DNA of 6,646 nt, taken from NCBI GenBank assembly GCA_017405545.1, contig JAFRAF010000058.1, positions 1 through 6,646 on the forward strand, read 5' to 3'. The notes beneath the pieces were generated by a model. That model had not been told where the DNA came from and ran no database searches. It saw only the letters and a list, made by a program, of their open reading frames with translations. This document shows, one piece after another, positions 1-6,121 of this stretch (position 1 is the stretch's first letter; the number at the start of each line of letters is the position of its first letter). The DNA comes from Oscillospiraceae bacterium (lineage in GTDB: Bacteria > Bacillota > Clostridia > Oscillospirales > Oscillospiraceae). Position numbers and translations under genes: made by a program.

Positions 1-1
1 A

Positions 2-274
2 TCCGCCGAGAGCGGGCTGATAATCGCCACGGGCGGCGGTGTCGTCACGGTGCCGGAGAACCGGCCCCTCATCCGCCAGAACAGCGTATGCGTGTTTCTG
101 GAGCGGGAGCTTAATGAGCTGCCCATCGCTCAGCGGCCCCTGTCCCAGAGCGTTGGGGTGCAGGAGCTGTGGCGTCAGCGGGAGCCCCTGTACAGACAGT
201 GGTGCGACCTGAGCATCAAAAACGAAGTGCCGCCCCGGACGGCCAGAGAGATAAAGGAGGCGCTCGGACTGTGA
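2..274 (+). CDS. aroK: Shikimate kinase, C-terminal part (5' end outside window)
   Basis: Shikimate kinase phosphorylates shikimate to shikimate 3-phosphate with ATP in the cytoplasmic route to chorismate. The frame is open from the left edge and shows 90 residues, about half of a normal 170-residue enzyme; the Walker A half lies outside the window. Visible landmarks are the glycine triplet in ATGGGVV (bases 29-43), which belongs to the shikimate-binding region, the lid motif RPLS with its conserved Arg, and the late REPLYR...D..I block typical of the family C-terminus. The lid is shorter than in E. coli AroK, with about 10 residues between the LE of the preceding strand and RPL, against about 15. 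From memory, this short form resembles clostridial AroE-AroK fusion proteins, so the missing part could include a shikimate dehydrogenase domain; that is inference. The stop codon (272-274) overlaps the GTG start of aroQ, so the two are translationally coupled. Confidence 0.88.
   Translation, partial: SAESGLIIATGGGVVTVPENRPLIRQNSVCVFLERELNELPIAQRPLSQSVGVQELWRQREPLYRQWCDLSIKNEVPPRTAREIKEALGL
253..260 (+). promoter_or_regulatory. Ribosome binding site of aroQ, inside the shikimate kinase gene
   Basis: AAAGGAGG lies 10 bases before the GTG at 271. It is the full anti-Shine-Dalgarno complement and decides the aroQ start: the encoded protein then begins MKLLVINGPNLN, exactly where type II dehydroquinases begin. 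The frame stays open upstream to an ATG at 169, but that would add 34 residues with no match to the family, encoded by kinase codons read in another frame. Confidence 0.85.
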
Positions 275-705
275 AGCTGCTTGTGATAAACGGTCCCAAT
301 CTGAACATGCTGGGCATAAGGGAGCCGGACATCTACGGCAAAAACACCCTCGCCGACCTGTATGAGCTCATCGAAGAATACTGTAAGGGCAGGGGGATAG
401 AGCCGGAGTTTTTCCAGTCCAACCACGAGGGGGACATAGTCGACCGCATACAGCAGGCCTACGGCAAATCCGACGCTCTTGTGATAAACCCGGCGGCCTA
501 CACCCACACCAGCGTGGCCATACCCGACGCCATCAAGGCCGTGGGCATCCCGGCTGTGGAGGTGCACCTGTCGGATATCAACGCCCGCGAGGCCTACCGC
601 CGCCTGTCCTATACCTCCGAGGCCTGCATAGCCACCATAGCGGGAAAGCACTTTCAGGGCTATATGGAGGCCATCGATCTGCTGATCGGGCATTTAAAGG
701 GCTGA
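271..705 (+). CDS. aroQ: Type II 3-dehydroquinate dehydratase
   Basis: AroQ removes water from 3-dehydroquinate to give 3-dehydroshikimate, the third step of the shikimate pathway; the enzyme is a cytoplasmic dodecamer in characterised members. The 144-residue product has normal length. Family signatures are all present: the N-terminal INGPNLNMLG strand-loop, the flexible active-site loop GIREPDIYG with catalytic Arg17 and Tyr22, NPAAYTHTS with Asn73 and His79, and EVHLSD with the catalytic His99, followed by AREAYR with Arg110. One small departure is Asp102 where many family members have Asn after His-x-Ser (HISN). Translation starts at GTG within the sequence CTGTGA, overlapping the kinase stop, so aroK and aroQ form one operon. 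The next gene has its own promoter starting right after the aroQ stop. No rho-independent terminator for aroQ is visible, so readthrough into the next gene is possible. Confidence 0.96.
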   Translation: MKLLVINGPNLNMLGIREPDIYGKNTLADLYELIEEYCKGRGIEPEFFQSNHEGDIVDRIQQAYGKSDALVINPAAYTHTSVAIPDAIKAVGIPAVEVHLSDINAREAYRRLSYTSEACIATIAGKHFQGYMEAIDLLIGHLKG

Positions 706-735
706 TTGACAGCTTGTCATAATATAGGGTATAAT
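706..735 (+). promoter_or_regulatory. Near-consensus sigma-A promoter for the stalk-domain protein gene
   Basis: A perfect -35 box TTGACA (706-711) and a perfect -10 box TATAAT (730-735) are 18 bases apart, one more than optimal. The -35 begins at the base directly after the aroQ stop codon. The predicted transcription start is near 742, giving a leader of about 47 bases. The downstream gene has AGGAGG at 775-780, 8 bases before its ATG at 789. A consensus promoter of this quality predicts strong expression unless a regulator holds it down. Confidence 0.85.
707..719. repeat. Inverted repeat over the -35 box (candidate operator)
   Basis: TGACA-GCT-TGTCA is a perfect 5-base inverted repeat with a 3-base centre. 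Its left arm is five of the six bases of the -35 element. A dimeric regulator bound here would block RNA polymerase. The arms are short enough to occur by chance, and no regulator can be named from the sequence. It is too weak and lacks a T-run, so it is not a convincing aroQ terminator. Confidence 0.35.
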
Positions 736-746
736 CTGTTTAACAG
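736..746. repeat. Inverted repeat across the predicted transcription start
   Basis: CTGTT-T-AACAG is a perfect 5-base inverted repeat with a single central base, directly abutting the -10 box and covering the predicted +1 near 742. Its arms differ from those of the inverted repeat at 707-719, so the two would not obviously bind the same protein. Chance is a real alternative. Confidence 0.3.
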
Positions 747-788
747 TGTTTCGATGACCGTTATAAAAAACAACAGGAGGAAAAACCT

Positions 789-1871
789 ATGAAGAGAAAA
801 CTCATGTTCGGAGCGGTCCTGCTCGTGTGCGCGGCCCTTCTGTGTGCCGTCAGCTTCGCCGCGGGGAACAGCTACTCAAAGGAAATCACGGCCCATTACC
901 GAGACATAAATCTCGTGGTTCACGGCGACAAGGTCATCCCGAAGGACGTCAACGGCAAGGTGGTTGAGCCCTTTATCGTTGACGGAACGACCTATCTGCC
1001 GGTGCGCGCGGTGAGTGAGGCCCTCGGCAAGACGGTTGAGTGGGACGACGCGACCAGCACTGTGTCCATAAAAAGGCTGGACGGCGAACGCTTCAATGAA
1101 ACCATCATCATGGAGGGCATGGAGGAGACCGTCAGATACGAGCATATCATAAACAAGACCATCGGCTTCGAGATGGATTATGACTATGAGTCCTTTGTAC
1201 GGAACAGCGAATCAGATATGGAGCGCTTCGTCTCAATCTGGGACGACCAGGAAAAGCCTGAGAACTATCTCAAGGTAACATACAGCACAGATGATGCCGA
1301 AACAGCCGCTGGAGCTATTTGCGCGATTCTTTCGGTTGAATACGATATCATCAGAGATGATTCGTATGAGCTTGACCGCGCGGGTAGCTGCACAAGAATT
1401 GAAGCGTCCGAAATCAAGGGCACAGGCAGGATGGCCGATCAGATACAGGTGGCGTATGTAATCCCGGCCGGTGATGGCTGCATCGTCGCCAGAGCGTACT
1501 ACGCTATTGAGGCCGCCGAGGGCTTCGGCCACAGGTTCCACTATATGATGGATACTCTCGAGGTCATTGACAGAACTGTTGAAGGAACGATTTCTAACGA
1601 TCAGGCCCTCTCCGCGGTCAAAAGCTATTGCTATGCCGCCAATCCTGATCTGAAGGGTATCGTAGAATCCGGTGAATACTCGGTGTACTGGACTGTTGCC
1701 TCAAGCAGCGATAAAGAGATCGTGGTTCTGTTCAGGTCATACACCGGAGCGCAGATACGCTATCATGTTGACCGCAATACGGGAGAAACATATGCCACAG
1801 AGCTCGTCCCCGGCACATCTTCCGAGGAAAAGCGGACGGATGAAAGCTTCAATGTGAAGGATTATCTGTAA
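789..1871 (+). CDS. Secreted protein with copper-amine-oxidase-N-like stalk domain
   Basis: The 360-residue product starts with a clear Sec signal peptide: KRK, then a hydrophobic stretch (residues 5-22) and an SFAA-GN cleavage region near residue 25. There is no lipobox, so it is probably released or wall-associated. Residues about 39-95 match the copper amine oxidase N-terminal-like domain (PF07833): FIVDGTTYLPVRAVSEALG, then VEWDDATSTVSI. In Firmicutes this domain is a repeated extracellular stalk or wall-associated module and does not imply oxidase activity; only one copy is seen. Residues about 124-262 look like a separate alpha/beta domain starting IGFEMDYDYESF and ending with MMDTLEVID, reminiscent of PsbP/MOG1-like secreted domains, which is inference. 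Residues about 268-340 form a third region (SNDQALSAVKSY...YHVDRNTGETY) that recalls PepSY-like domains, with low certainty. From about residue 150 the DNA is less GC-rich than its surroundings. The specific function is unknown. Confidence 0.85.
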   Translation: MKRKLMFGAVLLVCAALLCAVSFAAGNSYSKEITAHYRDINLVVHGDKVIPKDVNGKVVEPFIVDGTTYLPVRAVSEALGKTVEWDDATSTVSIKRLDGERFNETIIMEGMEETVRYEHIINKTIGFEMDYDYESFVRNSESDMERFVSIWDDQEKPENYLKVTYSTDDAETAAGAICAILSVEYDIIRDDSYELDRAGSCTRIEASEIKGTGRMADQIQVAYVIPAGDGCIVARAYYAIEAAEGFGHRFHYMMDTLEVIDRTVEGTISNDQALSAVKSYCYAANPDLKGIVESGEYSVYWTVASSSDKEIVVLFRSYTGAQIRYHVDRNTGETYATELVPGTSSEEKRTDESFNVKDYL

Positions 1872-1898
1872 AAAACCGATAAAAATAAACAAAACAAA

Positions 1899-1926
1899 AA
1901 GGCAGAAGCGAAATCGCTTCTGCCTT
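1899..1926. terminator. Bidirectional rho-independent terminator between convergent genes
   Basis: GGCAGAAGCG (1901-1910) pairs perfectly with CGCTTCTGCC (1915-1924) around an AAAT loop, and A1899-A1900 extend the stem with T1925-T1926. On the minus strand the stem is followed by a long T-rich tract (complement of 1881-1900), a textbook terminator for the histidine kinase gene, whose stop is at 1956. On the plus strand the following TTATTT is a shorter tract, giving a probably weaker stop for the gene ending at 1871. Confidence 0.93.
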
Positions 1927-1955
1927 ATTTACGCCTGTCGGCTGTGATCCGTGCT

Positions 1956-4022
1956 TTAATTCGCGGACGTCTGCCCCTGCGGCTTCACGCACAGGGGAAA
2001 ACTGAGCTGCGCTTTGAAGAGATCGCCGTCTATTATCAGCTCGAACGTGCCGTTCTGCAGCTCCGTGAGGCTCTTGGCTATGGACAGGCCCAGGCCGCTG
2101 CCCTCGGTGGAGCGGGATGTGTCGCCCCGGACAAAGCGCTCCATGAGCTCCTCGCTGGATATGTTCAGGGGGTAGTTTGATATGTTTTTAAAGGTTATTA
2201 TCAGCTGGTCCTCCCGCGGCTCAGCGGAGACGTATACGCGGGTACCCTCGAGGGCGTATTTGCATACATTGCTCAGCAGATTGTCGAAGACGCGCCACAT
2301 GAGCTTGCCGTCGGCCCATATCTCGGTGGGGCCGTCGCTGTCCTGAATGAGCTCCAGCTGGCGCTCATTCAGCCTGTCCTCGTATTCGCCTATGGCCTGG
2401 GACAGCAGGAGGGAGCAGTTGACGCACTCGATATTCACCGGTATGTTCCCCGTGGAGGCCTTGGACGCCTCGACCAGATCCTCGGTCAGTTTTTTAAGTC
2501 TCATGGACTGGCGATCCAGCACCTGCACGTATTCCGCGGCCTTCTCGGAGCCCAGATTCTCCTTTTTAAGCAGGTCAACGTAGTTGACAATGGAGGTTAT
2601 GGGTGTCTTTATGTCGTGGGATACATTTGTTATGAGCTCTGTCTTAAGATGCTCGGACTTCATGCGCTCATCCACCGCCCGCTGCATGCCGCCGCTTATG
2701 CTGTTTAAGTCCTCGGCGTGTTTTTTGAAGTCCCACAGCATGTGCTTTAAATCTATGCTGTGGCTGAGATTGCCCGCGGCGATCTCATGCCCGCCCTTTT
2801 GCAGCCTCTGCATGTTCATGGCCGCGGTTAAGAGCAGCGCCGTGAGCAGTATCTTTTCAATGAACCACAGCGGAAGGAGCGCGCCGATTAGGCCGAAAGC
2901 CAGGATGCACAGCAGCTCTATGATACTGATGGCGAGCCATATCAGAGCCAGCTTCCATATGAAGGGCATGGCGCGGGCGATGCTTTTGCACAGGTCAAGA
3001 AGCCATGACAGGAAGCGCTTTATCAGCTTCAGAACGCGGAAGATGATTGTGTTTTTCCACCATTCGCCGGCCTTGGCCCTGGCGGCGAAGCTCATGACAA
3101 GGGACATGATAAGCAGCAGGGCCAGGGGGACAAGCAGCGCAGCGCCGATTATGATCTCCTCCGCGCCGTGCCTGAGCTCGTCCATCAGGGCGTAGCAGGC
3201 AAACAGCGCGAAGGCCATAAACAACAGATACAGGTCAAAGGGTATACGGTCTACCCAGTTTAAGTGTATGCCCTCCACGCCCTCCTTGTGCCCGGCGCTG
3301 CATATGAGGAACGCAAAGAGAAAAACCGCGCATACAAAGCATACTATTGCCAAAGCTATCAGCAGAAAGCGCATATTAATAAGCTTTTCCATCCAGAATG
3401 AGGCTGTGGCGAAGCGGTCCGGAGCGCTGAGCTCGTCCTTGACATAGCCGGTGACGGTGATTTCCTCCACATCGCCGGAGCTGTATTCTATGTTCACGAC
3501 GCACTCGAAGTTCCCGTCCCCGTCGGTGTCCTCGTCCCAGGCCGAGTAGTCCACGTTGAAGTATCGCTCCTGGCACTCCTCGATATAGTTCCAGCGGTCC
3601 TGATAGTTCTTGAAGGACAGGGTGTGGCTATGGTGCTTTTCGTTGACGAGAATACTGTAGTTCTCACTCCTGCTGTAACGGTAATCGGGAGAGCTGTAGT
3701 TTTTCAGCAGGACAGCGCCGCTTTCATCAGTGACGGTAAAGAAAAAATTGCTGTTTTCCTCGGAAAAAGTCTCCTTATAGTGGGCTGTGCTTTTGCCCGG
3801 GTCCAGGCTTAAGGTGTAGTAATCCACCGCGTTACCCATGCTTGAGGCGAAGATATCCCCGGAGAGGACGTTTTTAAGGGCCGCCCTGCCCCCGTCTGAA
3901 TAGGCGTCCGTGAATACAAGGTATCCGATGCCCGCCGCGGATGGGATGAACAGCAGGACCGTGAGAATAAAGAGAATCAGGGCGGTGATCTTGGCCCAGA
4001 GCTTTGGCAGCAGCGAACTCAT
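1956..4022 (-). CDS. Membrane sensor histidine kinase, six-helix type
   Basis: This 688-residue kinase is the evident partner of the adjoining OmpR-type regulator. Hydrophobic segments lie at about 11-38, 216-243, 263-281, 288-312, 354-383 and 384-402. The first two enclose an external domain of about 175 residues (39-215), which carries an acidic DEDTDGDGN stretch (163-171). A basic, amphipathic cytoplasmic loop (313-353) separates the fourth and fifth helices. After the last helix comes a HAMP-like linker (EIAAGNLSHSIDL, then a predicted helix to about 455). The phospho-acceptor box is NVSHDIKTP with His469; the N box is NLLSNVCKYA with Asn585; the G2 box is GSGLGLSIA (641-649). The usual DxGxG G1 box is replaced by FKNISNYPLNI, a pattern I recall from many clostridial kinases and not a sign of inactivation in itself. 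The ligand cannot be predicted. The ATG overlaps the regulator stop (TAATG), and the gene ends 29 bases before the terminator stem. Confidence 0.95.
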   Translation of the reverse strand: MSSLLPKLWAKITALILFILTVLLFIPSAAGIGYLVFTDAYSDGGRAALKNVLSGDIFASSMGNAVDYYTLSLDPGKSTAHYKETFSEENSNFFFTVTDESGAVLLKNYSSPDYRYSRSENYSILVNEKHHSHTLSFKNYQDRWNYIEECQERYFNVDYSAWDEDTDGDGNFECVVNIEYSSGDVEEITVTGYVKDELSAPDRFATASFWMEKLINMRFLLIALAIVCFVCAVFLFAFLICSAGHKEGVEGIHLNWVDRIPFDLYLLFMAFALFACYALMDELRHGAEEIIIGAALLVPLALLLIMSLVMSFAARAKAGEWWKNTIIFRVLKLIKRFLSWLLDLCKSIARAMPFIWKLALIWLAISIIELLCILAFGLIGALLPLWFIEKILLTALLLTAAMNMQRLQKGGHEIAAGNLSHSIDLKHMLWDFKKHAEDLNSISGGMQRAVDERMKSEHLKTELITNVSHDIKTPITSIVNYVDLLKKENLGSEKAAEYVQVLDRQSMRLKKLTEDLVEASKASTGNIPVNIECVNCSLLLSQAIGEYEDRLNERQLELIQDSDGPTEIWADGKLMWRVFDNLLSNVCKYALEGTRVYVSAEPREDQLIITFKNISNYPLNISSEELMERFVRGDTSRSTEGSGLGLSIAKSLTELQNGTFELIIDGDLFKAQLSFPLCVKPQGQTSAN

Positions 4023-4714
4023 TACTCATTTACCTCCATCTTGTAGCCCTTGCCCCAGACCACCTTGAGATATCTGGGCTCGGCGGGGTTTATCTCTATC
4101 TTTTCACGTATGTGCCGCACATGGACGGCCATTGTGTTGTCCGCGTTCAGGGGGATGTCCTCCCAGACCCGTCGGTATATCTCGCTGGGGGAGAAGACCG
4201 TGCCCGCATTCTGCATTAGAAAGCGGAGTATGTCGTATTCCTTGGGAGTGAGCGTGACCGGGTCCCCGTCGACGGTGACGGTTTTGGCGTTGTCGTCCAG
4301 CTCCACGCCCCCTATGCGCATGACCGAGGGCTTTATGCTCCCGCTTCCCAGGGTCATGTATCTGCGAAGCTGGGATTTGACCCGTGCCATGAGCTCCACC
4401 GGGTTGAAGGGCTTGGTGATATAGTCGTCCGCGCCCACGTTCAGGCCCAGGATTTTGTCCGTGTCCTCCGACTTGGCTGTGAGCAGTATGACGGGTATGT
4501 TTGAGCTCTCCCGTATTTTCGTCATGGTGGTGATGCCGTCCATGCCGGGCATCATTATATCCAGAAGCAAGAGGTGGATGTCCTCCCGCGCCATTATGGC
4601 GAGAGCCTCTCTGCCGGAGCAGGCCTTGAAAACCTTGTAGCCCTCGGCTGAAAGGTATATTTCAACTGCGGAGACGATGTCCTTTTCATCGTCGCAGACC
4701 AGTATGTTGTACAT
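4022..4714 (-). CDS. OmpR/PhoB-family response regulator
   Basis: A cytoplasmic DNA-binding regulator of 230 residues, the normal size for the family. The receiver domain (about 2-115) has the acidic pocket Asp8-Asp9, the phospho-acceptor Asp52 in LLLLDIMMPGMDG, switch Thr79 in ILLTAKSEDTDK, and Lys101 in YITKPFNP. A linker (about 116-128) leads to the C-terminal winged-helix domain (about 129-228), with VTLTPKEYDILRFL, the recognition-helix region MAVHVRHIREKIE and the terminal wing VWGKGYKME. The start is supported by AAAGGAGA 7 bases upstream. The gene lies immediately before the histidine kinase and overlaps it by one base, so they form a cognate pair. Target promoters cannot be read from the sequence; the adjacent envelope genes and autoregulation are reasonable guesses. 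I cannot assign a specific named system such as VanR or PhoP. Confidence 0.96.
   Translation of the reverse strand: MYNILVCDDEKDIVSAVEIYLSAEGYKVFKACSGREALAIMAREDIHLLLLDIMMPGMDGITTMTKIRESSNIPVILLTAKSEDTDKILGLNVGADDYITKPFNPVELMARVKSQLRRYMTLGSGSIKPSVMRIGGVELDDNAKTVTVDGDPVTLTPKEYDILRFLMQNAGTVFSPSEIYRRVWEDIPLNADNTMAVHVRHIREKIEINPAEPRYLKVVWGKGYKMEVNE
4032..4037 (-). promoter_or_regulatory. Ribosome binding site of the histidine kinase, inside the regulator gene
   Basis: On the minus strand GGAGGT lies 9 bases before the ATG at 4022-4020, within the last codons of the response regulator. The stop and start share one base (TAATG). This fixes the kinase start and predicts tight translational coupling, which keeps regulator and kinase levels matched. 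Confidence 0.85.
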
Positions 4715-4763
4715 GTGTGGGTCTCCTTTCCGCCTTAAAAGGCAAGTCGGGTTTTATGATTAC

Positions 4764-4792
4764 ATAATAGCCGCAATCGGCCGGCTGTGCAA
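4764..4792 (-). promoter_or_regulatory. Candidate promoter for the two-component operon
   Basis: On the minus strand TTGCAC (4792-4787) and TATTAT (4769-4764) are 17 bases apart. The -10 matches the consensus at five of six positions, the -35 only at TTG. It sits in the 117-base gap between the glycosyltransferase stop (4832) and the regulator start (4714), where a promoter is expected. Apart from this and the regulator's ribosome binding site, I see nothing definite in that gap and no convincing terminator for the upstream gene. Confidence 0.4.
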
Positions 4793-4831
4793 TATTTTGC
4801 GTATAAAAATAATCCTGTGTTTTCAATTGCG

Positions 4832-6079
4832 TCAGCGCCGCTCGGCCGCTCTGAGCATGGCAGCCGATACCCGGTGCTCTATGGGCTTCCACTCCACCTG
4901 CACGAACAGGGCGGCAAGGGAGATGGGGATGTACGTGAGCATGAAAAGCGGAAAGGTGAACATATAGAGCAGTTTGCTTTGAGTACAGGCCCTTATGCTG
5001 TTCCACTCGCTGACGGTAGTGATGGCTCCCAGCACGAATATCATAAGATAGGTGTTGATAAGCATCTGGGCGAAGGGCTGCAGGACAAGCATTATATCGT
5101 CCCCGAAGGCTGCGCCCAGAAGGGCAAGGCTGAGGTTGGCGATTAAGCTTATCACCGTCAGCACTATGGCGGGCATGATGGCCATGCTCATGTCAAAGCA
5201 GGAGAAGCTCCCACGCAGTGCGCCGCCGACCAGATCCGCGCCGTAGCGCTGGAAGACCTGCAGATAGCCCTTCGCCCAGCGCATGCGCTGTCTCCAGGAC
5301 TGGCTGAAAAGGACAGGCTGCTCGTCGTACAGCACGGCCTCCGGGCAGAAGCCTATCTTCACGCCCCGCAGTATGTGGTGCACAGAGAATTCTATATCCT
5401 CGGTCAGCAGGTGGAAATGCCAGCCGCCGGTGGAGTCCAGTATCCTCTGACTGAACACAAAGCCCGTTCCCGATACGGCGCAGCTGGTGTTAAGCAGCAT
5501 CCTGGCATTGTTGAGATATCTGGATTCCCGCAGGAACCACAGGGCATAACCGGCGGATATCCAGTTGTCCCCGTAGTTTTTGGAGTTGCGGTAGCTGGTG
5601 ACTATGTCGTAACCGTCAGAGAAGCTGCGGTTCATCTGCTCTATGTAGTCGGGCTCAAGGATGTTGTCCGCGTCGAACACGAAGTAGCCGTCGAAGGCCC
5701 CGGGGCAGTCCCGGTTAATGTGGTCCAGCAGGCACTCCAGGGCGTAGCCCTTGCCGACATGCTTCTTGTTTTCCCGCTCGTATACGATTGCCCCGGCCCT
5801 GCGGGCTTTTTCTGCCGTGCTGTCGGTGCAGTTGTCAGCAATCACAAATACGGAGAACAGCCGCGGGTCATAGGTCTGAGCCTTCAGGCTGTCTATGAGA
5901 TCCGTTATAACCGCTTCCTCGTTCCGTGCGCATATGCACACGGCGTATCTGTTGGCCTTCGCCGGACTGTGAGGGGGCGGCGCCTTTAAATGGGGTATCG
6001 GAATATAAAAGAACTGATATGCGTAACAGACAAAAAATACGACGGCGATAGTGGTGTTGATCAGCTTCAGCGTGTCCAT
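4832..6079 (-). CDS. Membrane-bound family 2 glycosyltransferase
   Basis: A 415-residue GT-A fold enzyme that transfers a sugar from a nucleotide-sugar donor on the cytoplasmic face of the membrane. A hydrophobic segment (about 6-26) precedes the catalytic domain (about 45-285), which starts AVCICARNEE. It has the metal-binding DAD (Asp136-Asp138), TED (226-228) with the likely catalytic base Asp228, and QRMRW (264-268), the QxxRW motif of processive or lipid-associated GT2 enzymes such as cellulose and hyaluronan synthases. Hydrophobic helices follow at about 297-325, 328-355 and 370-395, ending with a WKPIEH tail motif that I recall from many clostridial GT2 proteins. No PilZ domain is present. 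The product may be an exopolysaccharide or a glycolipid; sequence alone does not settle donor or acceptor. The start is supported by AAAGGAG 7 bases upstream. It lies 42 bases after the C39-like protease gene with no promoter seen between, so co-transcription is likely. Confidence 0.93.
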   Translation of the reverse strand: MDTLKLINTTIAVVFFVCYAYQFFYIPIPHLKAPPPHSPAKANRYAVCICARNEEAVITDLIDSLKAQTYDPRLFSVFVIADNCTDSTAEKARRAGAIVYERENKKHVGKGYALECLLDHINRDCPGAFDGYFVFDADNILEPDYIEQMNRSFSDGYDIVTSYRNSKNYGDNWISAGYALWFLRESRYLNNARMLLNTSCAVSGTGFVFSQRILDSTGGWHFHLLTEDIEFSVHHILRGVKIGFCPEAVLYDEQPVLFSQSWRQRMRWAKGYLQVFQRYGADLVGGALRGSFSCFDMSMAIMPAIVLTVISLIANLSLALLGAAFGDDIMLVLQPFAQMLINTYLMIFVLGAITTVSEWNSIRACTQSKLLYMFTFPLFMLTYIPISLAALFVQVEWKPIEHRVSAAMLRAAERR

Positions 6080-6121
6080 CGGTACACTCCTTTCTTTGTG
6101 AACACAACAGTTATGCGCTTA

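Noticed and set aside
169..270. Upstream extension of aroQ to an ATG at 169
   Set aside because: The extra 34 residues are the shikimate kinase reading frame read out of phase, do not match dehydroquinases, and the perfect ribosome binding site at 253-260 points to the GTG at 271.
175..693. Long open frame on the minus strand (172 codons) opposite aroQ
   Set aside because: It is the antisense shadow of a gene with all catalytic motifs. Its translation has no recognisable family features, and GC-rich coding DNA commonly leaves the opposite strand open.
789..1871. Copper amine oxidase enzyme
   Set aside because: Only the N-terminal-like stalk domain is present; there is no catalytic domain with the topaquinone-forming Tyr motif and copper-binding His residues, so oxidase activity should not be annotated.
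2584..3195. Open frame on the plus strand (203 codons) opposite the histidine kinase
   Set aside because: It lies within the kinase's membrane and linker region; the Met/Ser/Arg-rich translation is typical of a complementary-strand shadow and it has no ribosome binding site.
4771..4786. GC-rich dyad GCCG...CGGC as a possible terminator after the glycosyltransferase
   Set aside because: The stem is only four base pairs with an eight-base loop and no T-run follows it on either strand; it also lies within the spacer of the candidate promoter.
5375..5989. Open frame on the plus strand (204 codons) opposite the glycosyltransferase
   Set aside because: It fully overlaps the GT2 catalytic domain, whose DAD, TED and QxxRW motifs prove the minus strand is coding. 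The plus translation is low-complexity Val/Gly-rich shadow sequence.
6096..6107. Palindrome TTGTG-AA-CACAA just upstream of the glycosyltransferase ribosome binding site
   Set aside because: It is perfect but only 5 bases per arm, with no promoter boxes around it to control and too small a loop for a stable hairpin. Chance is the better explanation unless it is conserved in relatives.
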